Positions 54,051 to 63,449 of a stretch of 64,000 nucleotides of DNA are shown here, piece after piece. Location: contig NZ_FXUA01000002.1 of the NCBI RefSeq assembly GCF_900182815.1, positions 682,001 to 746,000 on the forward strand, given 5' to 3'. A program made the position numbers and the translations under genes. The first letter of the stretch is position 1, and every line of letters starts with the position of its first letter. The notes under the pieces were generated by a model. It was given only the letters and a program-made list of their open reading frames with translations. It was not told the DNA's origin and did no database searches. The DNA comes from Algoriphagus winogradskyi. GTDB taxonomy: Bacteria > Bacteroidota > Bacteroidia > Cytophagales > Cyclobacteriaceae.

Positions 54051-55850
54051 TCAATTCAAAATTATTTTTTCAGTTTTTAGTGTTTTTTCTTCCAATGCCA
54101 AAATATCGGCTTTGATATCTTTCAATGACCGAAGCGGCTTGAATTCGTAGAAGTACTTTGTGAAGTTGATCTCATAGCCAATCTTAGTCTTGCTATGATC
54201 CACCCAGGCTTCTGGCAGGTGCGGTTTTACTTCTGCATCGAAATATTCTTCGATGGTTTGGGGTACCAGCTTGCCATTTGCATCCTTTTTAAGGAAAGGT
54301 ATATTCTCATAGTCACGCAGTGATGTATCAGGCTTTGGTTTGCCTTTAGTCTTAACGATTTTGCCGTTTTTGTCTTTTTCAGGTTGCTCCACAGTGATGC
54401 GCCAATAGCCAAAAAACTCATTCGGCAGGATTTTGACGAACTCATTCTCTTCAAAGTTTCCATAGAGATTGGTGATAAACCCGATGCCCCGTTCAGAACC
54501 GTTTTCGATGATTTTCTTACGTTTGTTACCCAAGCTTCTGTCCATCTTTTGCCAGAAACGGTTGAATTCCAATTTGCCTTCTTTGACTAGCTCTTCATCC
54601 TTGGCACCCGTGGCATTAATGAGCTGTACTTTTCCTTTACGCTTATCTGACTTTTGGTTGGTCACAATCCAGATATAGGTACTTATACCTGTGTTGTAGA
54701 AAAGCTGATCGGGTAGGGCAATGACAGCTTCCAGCCAATCATTTTCGATGATCCATTTACGGATATTGCTTTCCCCACTTTCAGCCGCTCCAGAGAACAG
54801 CGGTGAGCCGTTGAAGACAATGGCGATCCGTGACCCGCCTTCCTTCATCTTCGAAATCATGTGCTGCAAAAACAACAAGGACCCGTCATTGATACGGGGC
54901 AATCCTGCTCCGAAGCGGCCTTCCATGCCTTTCTTATCTGATTCGGCTTTGATGGTTTTTTCGGCCTTTTTCCAATCAACTCCAAAAGGCGGATTTGAAA
55001 TTTGATAATCAAACTGCTCTTCAGTTAGCTGATCGTTGGATAGGGTATTTCCGAACTTGATATTACTCGGATTTTGTCCTTTGATCAACATATCTGCTTT
55101 ACAGATTGCATAGGATTCTGGGTTGATTTCCTGTCCAAATACCTTGAGCTCAGCCTTAGGATTAAGCTCTTTCACATATTGTTCCCCTCCTGAAAGCATC
55201 CCTCCAGTCCCAGCTGTTGGATCGTATAGGGTTTTCACAATGCCTTCGATGGTCAGTATCTCAATATCCTCGATGAACAAAAGATTCACCATCAAGCGGA
55301 TAATTTCTCTCGGAGTAAAATGTTCCCCGGCAGTCTCATTAGACTGTTCTGCAAATTTCCGGATCAGTTCCTCAAAGGTGTAGCCCATCTCAATGGACTC
55401 CATATCCGAAAGATCAATCTCCTGAAAGGACTTTACCACCCGAAAAAGGATGTCGGCCTTTGGATCGTCCAAACGGTCGATATGGTCATCAAAGTTGAAA
55501 TATTCAATGATCTCCCGTGCGCTAGTCGAAAAGCCATTGATGTAATTCCGAAGGTTGGCCGCGACATTGTTAGGATCGGCTACAATCTTATCGAAATCAA
55601 ACGAGCTTCGATTGTGAAAGCTATGTCCTGCGATCTTATTGAGAGCAAGGTCTTTTGCGCCTTCTTTCAGGGTTTCTACCTTGGGAAGGTAGTTCAAAAC
55701 CTTATCTTTTGTCGGCTTGAGGATACAGTCCAATCGTCTTAGGACTGTCATAGGTAGGATCACCTTACCATAGTCTGACTGTTTGTAGTCGCCTCTTAGC
55801 AAGTCGGCGACTTTCCAGATCAGGTCGGCTTTTTCCTTAAAATTTTTCAT
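54051..55850 (-). CDS. hsdM: Type I restriction-modification N6-adenine methyltransferase
   Basis: A 599-residue HsdM. The N-terminal helical domain ends near residue 150 and is followed by the SAM site DPTAGTGGMLSGG (about 210-222) and catalytic ISNPPFGVDW (NPPF, about 284-293). The helical C-terminus contains the CPH-type contacts with HsdS. It methylates adenine within the HsdS target and protects host DNA. It is the first gene of the operon and has a 340-base divergent promoter region. It lies 11 bases before the DUF262 gene. Confidence 0.94.
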   Translation of the reverse strand: MKNFKEKADLIWKVADLLRGDYKQSDYGKVILPMTVLRRLDCILKPTKDKVLNYLPKVETLKEGAKDLALNKIAGHSFHNRSSFDFDKIVADPNNVAANLRNYINGFSTSAREIIEYFNFDDHIDRLDDPKADILFRVVKSFQEIDLSDMESIEMGYTFEELIRKFAEQSNETAGEHFTPREIIRLMVNLLFIEDIEILTIEGIVKTLYDPTAGTGGMLSGGEQYVKELNPKAELKVFGQEINPESYAICKADMLIKGQNPSNIKFGNTLSNDQLTEEQFDYQISNPPFGVDWKKAEKTIKAESDKKGMEGRFGAGLPRINDGSLLFLQHMISKMKEGGSRIAIVFNGSPLFSGAAESGESNIRKWIIENDWLEAVIALPDQLFYNTGISTYIWIVTNQKSDKRKGKVQLINATGAKDEELVKEGKLEFNRFWQKMDRSLGNKRKKIIENGSERGIGFITNLYGNFEENEFVKILPNEFFGYWRITVEQPEKDKNGKIVKTKGKPKPDTSLRDYENIPFLKKDANGKLVPQTIEEYFDAEVKPHLPEAWVDHSKTKIGYEINFTKYFYEFKPLRSLKDIKADILALEEKTLKTEKIILN

Positions 55851-56190
55851 GCGTATGCTTCAATCTTGAAAATGTGAGCTTCTTCCTTTCTACCAAGTAG
55901 CGGAAAAATTCCAAATGATTAATGGTTAAGAAGGCTTGATTTAGGTCTTTTTAATCCAAGATTACCCTAAATCGTCAGCCAAATGGATTTATTCTTGGCA
56001 ACTTTCTGGCTCACTAAAAAGTCCATTGGCCTAACCTTGCTCCAATATAGGTAATTGAGGTCTTTCTCCCTAAGTACAACTGGAGAAACTAATTTTCTCT
56101 GACAATTAATGTCGGTTACAATATTCTTCGTTTCAAAAGCAATTTGTTTGTTTTGAAGACAATTAACTTTCTGAAAAAGAAGCAAATACT
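55851..56190. other. Divergent intergenic region with promoters for hsdM and the zinc-ribbon gene
   Basis: A 340-base gap between divergent genes. Both operons must start here. TAACTTTC near 56164 upstream of the + strand gene is close to the -7 consensus TAnnTTTG. No repeat or operator was found. A 72-codon - strand frame (55967-56185) has no features and is regarded as chance. Confidence 0.45.
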
Positions 56191-57192
56191 ATGTTTGAAA
56201 AATTGATAAAGGAGATTGAAAAAATGGAAAGGATGAAAATATCCATTCCTTTAGAAACCGATGCCGACGGGTATATAGATAAAGAATGTCCCAGTGAAGA
56301 GTGCCTCTTCCAGTTTAAAATCAAGTCAAAAGACTGGACGAAAGTTGAACGCAATGACGTTGCTTTCTGCCCTTATTGTCGGCACGAGGATGAGCCAGAA
56401 AATTGGTACACTACTGAGCAAGTCGAAGATTCAAAAAAACAAGCGATCAACCACATCCAAGGAAGAATTGGGCAAGCCCTGAGGGATGGTGCAAATGACT
56501 TCAATGCCAGACAGCCCAAAAAAGGGTTTATTACGATGTCTCTTTCTGTAAAGGGAACAGCGGGGAGATCTCAAATTATGCCAATTCCTGCTGCACAGGA
56601 AATGCGTCTTCACGTTCAGTGTGAGCAATGCGATACGGAGTATGCATTTATCGGCAGTGCATTTTTCTGCCCCTGTTGCGGACATAATTCAGCTCAGAAA
56701 ACTTTTGAGCTTTCTATCAATAAAATCAGAGAAAGCATAAAAAACTTACCTGATATGCGAATCAAACTTCAAGAATTCGGAAAAGACGCCGTTCAAAATA
56801 CGTGTCAATCACTAATTGAAAAAGGATTATTGGATTGCGTAACTGCCTTCCAAAGGTATTGTGAGATGATTTTTTCTGAAAAAGCTCCAGACAAGAAATT
56901 TAAAATGAATGCCTTCCAAAATCTTGAAATTGGTGGCGATCTATGGAAGGAATCATTTGGTTCAACGTACACCGATTGGCTCAGTAATGCGGAATTTTCA
57001 AGGCTGGTTGCTCTATTTCAACGAAGACACTTGCTAGCGCATACGGAAGGAATTGTTGACCAAAAATATCTGGAAAAATCAGGTGACAATAACTGTAAGG
57101 TTGGTCAAAGGATCAGTATCAAAGAAAAAGATGTTCTCGAATTGATTGGTCTTATTTGCATAATCACGGATGAAATTAAGAAACTGAGTTAG
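56191..57192 (+). CDS. Zinc-ribbon protein with HEPN-like C-terminal motif
   Basis: A 333-residue protein. Cys33/Cys38 and Cys60/Cys63 (VAFCPYCRHED) form a first probable zinc ribbon, and VQCEQCDTEY ... FFCPCCGHN near residues 150-175 a second. The C-terminal part contains LVALFQRRHLLAHTEGIVDQKYL. Arg279-x4-His284 fits the Rx4-6H signature of HEPN domains, common in toxin and abortive-infection ribonucleases, and the GIVD-x-x-Y tail also fits that family. It is placed divergent from the restriction operon and beside a repeat. RNase activity is inferred. Confidence 0.6.
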   Translation: MFEKLIKEIEKMERMKISIPLETDADGYIDKECPSEECLFQFKIKSKDWTKVERNDVAFCPYCRHEDEPENWYTTEQVEDSKKQAINHIQGRIGQALRDGANDFNARQPKKGFITMSLSVKGTAGRSQIMPIPAAQEMRLHVQCEQCDTEYAFIGSAFFCPCCGHNSAQKTFELSINKIRESIKNLPDMRIKLQEFGKDAVQNTCQSLIEKGLLDCVTAFQRYCEMIFSEKAPDKKFKMNAFQNLEIGGDLWKESFGSTYTDWLSNAEFSRLVALFQRRHLLAHTEGIVDQKYLEKSGDNNCKVGQRISIKEKDVLELIGLICIITDEIKKLS

Positions 57193-57205
57193 ATTTTTTA
57201 TATCA

Positions 57206-57507
57206 CCCCCGTTTCGCCCACTCCTTTCGTTCCGATTCATTCGCGCCATTTTTCAAATGGCAGCTCTTTTCTCTTCACTCCAGGAAAGGGCTTTCACTCC
57301 CCACGGCTACCGCTTCATTTCACTTACCCTTATCCCAAGACCCGGCAAGCCTGGGACTCGGGAAGGCCGTTCCGTGAAGCCGTAGCCCATTCCTCCTTCT
57401 AGGGGACAAGCCATTTTTCGATTTTCCTACTGTCGGCAATGGGATTTTAATCCGTTCCGGAGGTGGTCGATCCGTTCCTTTTTTTTCTCCGAAATGCCCT
57501 GGTGGGT
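57206..57507 (+). repeat. Direct repeat of about 300 bp, copy A
   Basis: From CCCCCGTTTCGCCCACTCCT onward this stretch recurs at 61732-62035 in the same orientation. About nine in ten bases match over the first 190, with weaker similarity to the end. It begins 13 bases after the zinc-ribbon gene and ends before the helicase gene. It has no coding capacity of its own and contains a small perfect hairpin GCCATTT TTC AAATGGC. Confidence 0.8.
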
Positions 57508-57536
57508 ATATTGAAATTACAAAAGTATAAGCGAGA

Positions 57537-59288
57537 TTAAACATTGATGATATCAAATAAAGGGATAAGCTTTTGCATAGCGGCATGATCTAGGTTTTCT
57601 ATACTTATAAAAAGACGTGACTTTGCCCTACTGAATGCAACATACCTGACACGTTGCTCTTCTTGCGAAAGATCTGGAGCAATCAAGCAGCTCATCTCCC
57701 TATCTTTAGCAAAAACAACGAGGACATTATCAAATTCATCGCCCTTAGCGGCATGTATGGTTCTGCTTTCGGGATTCTCGACGTTTGTATCTATAAAAAG
57801 AGCTACCTGGGCAAATGTTACGCTGTCATAAAAAATTTTGATACCACCAGAAGCGAGCTTTGTTATGCCCGGATCGATGTGTGTCTTTACAAGCGTATAG
57901 AAATCATATAAAGGCGCATTCGTAAATGCTTCATACTGGGATAGCAAATAGGAAAGATTCTGAAAGGCTTTTTTCCTCCTCAGCGCTCTGGAAGGAGCAA
58001 TCACCACTCGCTCCATTTCCCGGATTGCTTCCTTAAAACGGTTCTGCAGTCCTAAGTCTACAGCTTTCATGCACCGGACGATAATTGGTGCACGTTTAGA
58101 ACTATCCTTATCAAACAGGTCAGCAAGTAAGTTGCTGGAAGGAATCGCCGAATTGTATTCCTTCATCATTGACCGGGCCATCACGTTATCACGGGAAAGG
58201 GTAATGATTGTCTCGTCTCCGCATTGGGTTTTCACATGCGCAAAGGCATTCTGTCTGCTACCTACAAGAATGGCTGGCCGGTCACCGGGAATGGCTCTTG
58301 ATGGGCTTTGACGGATATCCGTACGAACATTGTTGAGCACATCTACAATGAGATTAGTAGACCTGCGGTTGTCATTGATTTCATAATTGCTTTGTCCTGG
58401 CAGCGCAAACCCGGCGAAATCAGCCGGAGAAGCACCCTGAAAACTAAAGATGGATTGCGCTTTGTCACCAATCACGCCAACTACGGTTTGTTCAGCTGCA
58501 AGAAGTTTGATGATAGCGGTTTGTATAGGGCTTGTGTCCTGGAATTCGTCGATAACAAAATAAGGAAACTTCGCCCGTAACACTTTAAGAATAAACGGGT
58601 ACCTGGCCAGTAATTTGTACCCAAAAAATAAAACATCATCATGATGTAAACGTCCCTTCTCCCAAAAAAGCCGCTTATAGCCCATCAGGTCAGCAGATAG
58701 TTTATCCATAGTTACCCTATTAATACCCGAACTCGCAGTGGCATTGAACGATTTTTTGTTGTCAACTGCAATTTCCACGTCGGTGCCATTAAGAGTGTAA
58801 TGAATGGACTGTATCCAACTTTTCAAAGATTCCAGATTGGCAGGCAACTTTAGCAACTGATCGCGTGTGAAGGGATGTCTCAACTGGCCCAGATTTGGAT
58901 GTGAATCAATCCATTCTTTCAACTTCCCGCGAGAAACAAAATGATCGTCGTGTCCATCCATTTTGCCTACATCAAAACCAAATTCCTTTGAGATAAATGA
59001 GAGATATGGTTTCAAAATATTACGGTAAATGAATCCGTGAATAGTAGATACCTCAACCCGATCTGCTGTCGCATTCAGCCGCTTGGTAATGGTATCTACC
59101 GCAATATTGGTATAAGTGATACAAGCGATTTTTCTATACGATCCAAGGCGTTTGGAATCCTTCAGTATATGGTCAATGTGGTTAACCAGCCAATGGGTCT
59201 TACCTGAGCCAGGCCCTGCTGTCACCTTAAAGTGCTGCTCGATCTGGATCGGATCATCTGAGCTGATCGTTGTTACCGGCATATCCAA
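57537..59288 (-). CDS. UvrD-like superfamily 1 helicase (Gabija GajB-like)
   Basis: A 583-residue SF1A helicase. Motif I is TAGPGSGKTHWLVNHI (about 26-41), motif II VIDEFQDTSPIQ (about 248-259), motif III GDKAQSIFSFQGAS, motif V AAKGDEFDNVLVVFAK and motif VI YVAFSRAKSRLFISIEN. Like GajB it follows an OLD-type nuclease gene in the same operon, which it overlaps by 16 bases at 59273-59288. It is a little longer than typical GajB. The pair would sense or process phage DNA. Confidence 0.88.
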   Translation of the reverse strand: MDMPVTTISSDDPIQIEQHFKVTAGPGSGKTHWLVNHIDHILKDSKRLGSYRKIACITYTNIAVDTITKRLNATADRVEVSTIHGFIYRNILKPYLSFISKEFGFDVGKMDGHDDHFVSRGKLKEWIDSHPNLGQLRHPFTRDQLLKLPANLESLKSWIQSIHYTLNGTDVEIAVDNKKSFNATASSGINRVTMDKLSADLMGYKRLFWEKGRLHHDDVLFFGYKLLARYPFILKVLRAKFPYFVIDEFQDTSPIQTAIIKLLAAEQTVVGVIGDKAQSIFSFQGASPADFAGFALPGQSNYEINDNRRSTNLIVDVLNNVRTDIRQSPSRAIPGDRPAILVGSRQNAFAHVKTQCGDETIITLSRDNVMARSMMKEYNSAIPSSNLLADLFDKDSSKRAPIIVRCMKAVDLGLQNRFKEAIREMERVVIAPSRALRRKKAFQNLSYLLSQYEAFTNAPLYDFYTLVKTHIDPGITKLASGGIKIFYDSVTFAQVALFIDTNVENPESRTIHAAKGDEFDNVLVVFAKDREMSCLIAPDLSQEEQRVRYVAFSRAKSRLFISIENLDHAAMQKLIPLFDIINV

Positions 59289-61378
59289 TCTAGTGAATCC
59301 TTGATGTATTGTGGAACGTTAAAGGTCTTTTGCAAGCTAATCGGTGTTCCTCCCGTAGTTCCGGTTGGAACTGCAGTTGGCAATGTTCGGTTAAGCTCCA
59401 GCACATTGGCCAGTTCAAGGGCATTTTCACCCTTACCAACTGAATTAAGGTATCTGGAGGCCACAATTGCCTTTTTCTTATCTGAATCATTCCAACCGGC
59501 AGACGTTAGTGCCTTGATGGAAATGCCAATTTCCGTATTCGGACTGCTGGTTCGCATTTCAGCGATCATATCATCGACAGACCTTCCTGTTTGATACAAG
59601 TTCAGTAGCTCCTGCAATTCCTCCCGGTTCTGAATGAACTCTGTGAGCAATATGTCATTATCCATATTTTCAAGGCAAAGCTCATATTCAAAGGTTTTCC
59701 CTTTGTCATGGTCCTGACCAAAAAAGCGAATGTTCGCATGGCTTGCATAAGTAGTTTTCTTTCCCGTGATGTTATCCTGGTAAGTATAATTAGAGGGATC
59801 ATGACCGTGATCATAAGGATAGCAGGCAATAAATGATCGTCCCGTAATTTTTTTTCTTTCCGGATCACGATCTTTCAAACAGGCAACCATTTTGTGTATG
59901 GTATGTGGCTGTGTAGAATCAAACATGTAAAGGAAATAGTCGAAGTAACGGCCACCAACTGGTATGATTGCGATATGATGGTCCTCCAGATTCTTTCCAT
60001 GACACCTTGCCAGTGTCGGTAGCAATAGCTCCTCCGCCAAACCCTCTACCATGATGATCCGCTGAGCAAACAGCATGTCTGATCTGGTCGCATCTAAAAA
60101 CCGCTGAACATAGGCTTTAGCTGTTTTGCCGCGTTCGGTATTAGGAAATGATTTTCCGGGATAACCCACACTGATCACTCCCTGCTCATTGTGCAGGCAA
60201 ATAATTTCATCCAGAGAGACTGCAGAAGTGATTTGAGTAGAATGTGTGGTTACGAAGATCTGGCGAACCTTACGCTGATTTTTGTTGTCCTTGAGGAACT
60301 TCAGGAATTTATATTGCATCGAAGGGTGCAGATGGGCTTCGGGTTCTTCGATTGCAAGCACCGGAAATATCTTGGCATTGCTCCCCAGATAATTGCCATC
60401 GGCGTTAACCTGCATTTTCGCCAGCAACAGAGACATGAAAATTAAATTATTATATCCAAGTCCGTTATGTGTAGCAGGGATCTTGATGTCAAGCGCGGTA
60501 TATCCTATGATAAGTTTCAGCGCTGAATACAATTCTACCTCTGAAATGCTGCCGTCAAAATCCGGCTCAGCATTATTGAAGGTAGCGCCTGTTTGTGTTG
60601 CATAGGAAAGAATGTGCTCTTTTCCTGCTTTCATACGTGCCTGAAGCTCGTTGATCAGTGCATTAGACTTAATGCTGAAATCCGTTTTCAGCAGTTTAAT
60701 TTCAGTCTGCTTTGCCGCCGAATTCTTTACTGCTTCGTCAGCAGATTTGATCTCATAATCAATGAAAAAATCCAGCACATCTCTTAGCATTGTATTTTTG
60801 CCAGTAAACATATCCCTTTCAACATCGCGAATGGCATTCAGAAACTGGAAATCGAACTTTTGCAAATTGAGGCTATCCGCAGATAGTGCAAGTGAAGGAT
60901 CACCACCATATATTTTGCTCACGTAAAAGCGCAGGAACTGATGTTTGATCGTCTGCCAGGCCTGTGATTTATCAGCACAGGCTAAGAGCGCCATTCCATA
61001 TTCAGCGTGGTGCTCTGAAGGTAGGAAAAAGCTATAAGTTAATCGTGCCTGATATGGTTCCTGAAGTTGTACGAGCCAATCAGCAACGGTTACCAGGTCA
61101 TCTCCCGTGAGGTCTTCTCCATCCGACTGGTTAATAAACATACTGATTGAAATAGCAGGTGGTGAAGCAAGAAGTTCTGCTAGAGTTGCAGACTTCGAAA
61201 AATCATCAATTTCCAGTCTTCGATTTGCATTCTGGTCGATTATCAATCCTATAGCACGAAGAAGGCTGGTTTTTCCAGCATTGTTGTGACCGATGATGAC
61301 ATTGACACCTTCATTAAATTCAATGGTGTTTTTCGGGAAATTTCTAAACCCTTCGATAATAATTTTGGAGATGTACAT
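59273..61378 (-). CDS. OLD-family ATP-dependent nuclease (Gabija GajA-like)
   Basis: A 701-residue protein with an ABC-type ATPase followed by TOPRIM. Walker A lies in IIGHNNAGKTSLLRAIG (residues 28-44), Walker B/signature in PVLAIEEPEAHLHPSMQYKFL, and the H-loop in FVTTHSTQI. The TOPRIM is opened by RIIMVEGLAEELLLPTLAR (about 440), with IIPVGGRYFDYFLYMFD following and CLKDRDPE (DxD, about 500). It is longer than canonical GajA because of an added C-terminal part. With the downstream helicase it makes a Gabija-like defence pair. Confidence 0.87.
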   Translation of the reverse strand: MYISKIIIEGFRNFPKNTIEFNEGVNVIIGHNNAGKTSLLRAIGLIIDQNANRRLEIDDFSKSATLAELLASPPAISISMFINQSDGEDLTGDDLVTVADWLVQLQEPYQARLTYSFFLPSEHHAEYGMALLACADKSQAWQTIKHQFLRFYVSKIYGGDPSLALSADSLNLQKFDFQFLNAIRDVERDMFTGKNTMLRDVLDFFIDYEIKSADEAVKNSAAKQTEIKLLKTDFSIKSNALINELQARMKAGKEHILSYATQTGATFNNAEPDFDGSISEVELYSALKLIIGYTALDIKIPATHNGLGYNNLIFMSLLLAKMQVNADGNYLGSNAKIFPVLAIEEPEAHLHPSMQYKFLKFLKDNKNQRKVRQIFVTTHSTQITSAVSLDEIICLHNEQGVISVGYPGKSFPNTERGKTAKAYVQRFLDATRSDMLFAQRIIMVEGLAEELLLPTLARCHGKNLEDHHIAIIPVGGRYFDYFLYMFDSTQPHTIHKMVACLKDRDPERKKITGRSFIACYPYDHGHDPSNYTYQDNITGKKTTYASHANIRFFGQDHDKGKTFEYELCLENMDNDILLTEFIQNREELQELLNLYQTGRSVDDMIAEMRTSSPNTEIGISIKALTSAGWNDSDKKKAIVASRYLNSVGKGENALELANVLELNRTLPTAVPTGTTGGTPISLQKTFNVPQYIKDSLDWICR

Positions 61379-61731
61379 GAGGCGCTAAAATTTATTCTTC
61401 TAAACAAGTTCAAAACTTGCAGTACATTCCACTAAACAATTACATGAAATACTGTGCAGGATTAGCCGAATTTATAAAAATATAAAGCACTTACAAAAGC
61501 AGTCCAATTGATAATAACCGGCAAGCTATATATGGGTGCCTTGAACTTGCTGCTGCGACCAGAAGACTTTTATGGTGAGCCTGTAATTCAATTTCTTTTG
61601 TGCTTTAGCAAATTTATATACAAGGAAGTTGAATCAGCAAAAGAAAGAAAATAGTTTTTAGGTGACGCGTAAAGATACATTTATATAAAAGAATAAAGGT
61701 GTATTTGTTTTTCAGATCCATAAGCACTTTT

Positions 61732-62035
61732 CCCCCGTTTCGCCCACTCCTTCCGTTTCGATTCATTCGCACCATTTTTCAAATGACAGCTCTTTTCTCT
61801 CCACTCCAGGAAAGGGCTTTCACTCCCCACGGCTACCGCTTCACTTCACTTAGCCTTATACCAAATCCCGGCAAGCCTGGGACTCTGGAAGGCCGTTTCA
61901 TGAAGCCGTAGCCCGAGCATCCTTTAAGGGGGCAAGCCTTTTCCGATTTTTCTTCCGAGTACATAGGGATTTTTGTCCGTTTCTGTCGGTGAGCGCTCCG
62001 TTCCATTTTTTTCCTTCTAAATCCCCCGGTCTTAG
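61732..62035 (+). repeat. Direct repeat of about 300 bp, copy B
   Basis: Same orientation and sequence as copy A at 57206-57507, e.g. CCCCACGGCTACCGCTTCA and CGGCAAGCCTGGGACTC in both. The two copies bracket the 4.2 kb Gabija-like cassette. No transposase or recombinase gene lies inside or beside them. The divergence of about a tenth argues against a very recent insertion. Confidence 0.8.
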
Positions 62036-62107
62036 GTGTGTGACACGACGATGCAAAGGTTGAGTGTGAGTCCTGCACTAGTCAAAAGTACGCTCCGCCC
62101 TGATCTA

Positions 62108-62151
62108 AAAAACAGGGTCTCCTACGGACTTCCTCCCAGTTTTTTATTCTA
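62108..62151 (+). repeat. Leader element shared with 44971-45015, copy 2
   Basis: AAAAACAGGGTCTCCTACGG and the following bases to TTTTTTATTCTA match the element upstream of the 73-residue gene. Here it is about 270 bases before ardC. Compensating pairing (GTCT with AGAC or GGAC) may keep a small hairpin. Confidence 0.55.
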
Positions 62152-62418
62152 GGCTTTTGCCCTATGCAGAACCACACTCTATGGGTTGCATGTCGGTCAG
62201 AACCTCAATACCAGTGGATAAAAAAAAATGTCACTTCACGCCCACATATCGCCCTTCACTTCCAAAAAATTACCCCTTGTACTCGGGAAAAATCTTGGGT
62301 CTAGTGTCGGGTCGATCTTCCTAATATCCTTGGAAATAACCGGGCTTTATGTGACTGATGAACAACTAAATAATCTCTTTATCAATCCTTTTCTGTCACA
62401 CTCTAAAACTCTGCAACC

Positions 62419-63324
62419 ATGAAGACTTGGGAAAATTTCAACCAATTAGCGGAAACCGTTACCAACGAAATCATCGAAGGTATCCAAAATGAAAATCTTA
62501 CTTGGGAACAAGTATGGAGTCCTAAAAACTCTCCGAAGAATTATGCTTCAAACCGCCCTTATTTGGGCTTTAATGCACTTTGGCTTGCTTGGGTAACTAT
62601 CTCCAAAAAATTCAAAAGTCCCTATTTCTTGACCTACAATCAGGCAAAACACCTTGGCGGAAATGTCAAGAAAGATGAAAAAGGTTCTAAGGTCGTATTC
62701 TGGAAGATTTCCAAATTTGTTAAAGGAAAGGTTACCAACGAAGAAGGGGAAAACGAGGACCTTTTTGGGAGGAAGTTTACCCCCTTTATCTGGACGGTTT
62801 TCAACATAGATCAAATAGAAGGAATCGACTTTTCCATTGAAGGTGCCGAGGAAAGGATTTTTTCCCCAATCGAAACTTGCGAATCCATCATTTCAGGCTA
62901 TACCACCTGTCCAAATATTGTTCATGAAGGAGACGAGGCATTTTATAGCCCTTCCAGAGATTTTATCAATATGCCAGAAAAGGAATCCTTCAAAGGAGAC
63001 GAGCAATATTATTCAGTCCTATTTCATGAAATGATCCATAGCACAGGCCATTCGATCAGATTAGGAAGATTTGCAGAAAGACCAGCTTTAGTTGGTTTTG
63101 GTTCTGTGGAATATTCAAAAGAGGAATTGATTGCCGAAATGGGAGCCAGTTTTTTGAATGCACTTGCCGGAATCAAGGATGCCAATTTCAAAAACTCCTT
63201 GGCCTATCTGAAGGGATGGTTTAAGCCACTACAGGAAGATCCAAAAATGCTGATCTATGCTGCGCAAAAGGCACATCAAGCAGCCAATTACATCCTTGGA
63301 ATTGACCAGGAGGGGGAGGAGTAA
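62419..63324 (+). CDS. ArdC-type antirestriction protein
   Basis: A 301-residue protein of the ArdC family (N-terminal ssDNA-binding domain, C-terminal zincin). The N-terminal part has TWEQVWSPKNSPKNYASNRP and YLGFNALWLAW. The metallopeptidase motif HEMIHSTGH places ligands at His203, His207 and His211, with Glu204 as catalytic base. The family protects incoming conjugated DNA from host restriction. The start ATG 62419 overlaps an upstream short frame that is not coding. It ends in a strong terminator. Confidence 0.9.
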   Translation: MKTWENFNQLAETVTNEIIEGIQNENLTWEQVWSPKNSPKNYASNRPYLGFNALWLAWVTISKKFKSPYFLTYNQAKHLGGNVKKDEKGSKVVFWKISKFVKGKVTNEEGENEDLFGRKFTPFIWTVFNIDQIEGIDFSIEGAEERIFSPIETCESIISGYTTCPNIVHEGDEAFYSPSRDFINMPEKESFKGDEQYYSVLFHEMIHSTGHSIRLGRFAERPALVGFGSVEYSKEELIAEMGASFLNALAGIKDANFKNSLAYLKGWFKPLQEDPKMLIYAAQKAHQAANYILGIDQEGEE

Positions 63325-63336
63325 TCCCCCTTTTTT
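63311..63336 (+). terminator. Intrinsic terminator of the ardC gene
   Basis: AGGGGGA (63311-63317) pairs with TCCCCCT (63325-63331) around a 7-base loop, followed by a T-run to 63336. The stem overlaps the stop codon of the ardC-like gene. Confidence 0.85.
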
Positions 63337-63449
63337 ACTCATTTTTTCCTTTGACGCGCCACCTAAAATTTCAACCACCTCCGGTGGTACTTCTGAGAAA
63401 TAGAAAAATTCTTATAGGAAGTTTATTGCTCCACTAAAACAGAAAGACC

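Larger units (their letters stand above)
61379..62418. other. Gap between the OLD nuclease and ardC genes
   Basis: About 1,040 bases without a supported gene. 61379-61731 is AT-rich and should hold the promoter of the OLD-UvrD pair. 61732-62035 is copy B of the long direct repeat. 62108-62151 is the second copy of the shared leader element. A 64-codon frame at 62228-62422 lacks any recognisable feature and is not annotated. Confidence 0.5.

Noticed and set aside
55967-56185. 72-codon - frame in the divergent promoter region
   Set aside because: It occupies the region where both operons need promoters and shows no protein-like pattern.
57206-62035. Idea that the 300-bp direct repeats are insertion-sequence ends
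   Set aside because: They are direct, not inverted, contain no transposase and enclose only the OLD and UvrD-like genes.
62228-62422. 64-codon + frame before ardC
   Set aside because: Low-complexity composition and no recognisable feature. The ardC start at 62419 overlaps its end only by chance.
63374-63388. ACCACC/GGTGGT hairpin after ardC
   Set aside because: Short stem without T-run, and a much stronger terminator already lies at 63311-63336.
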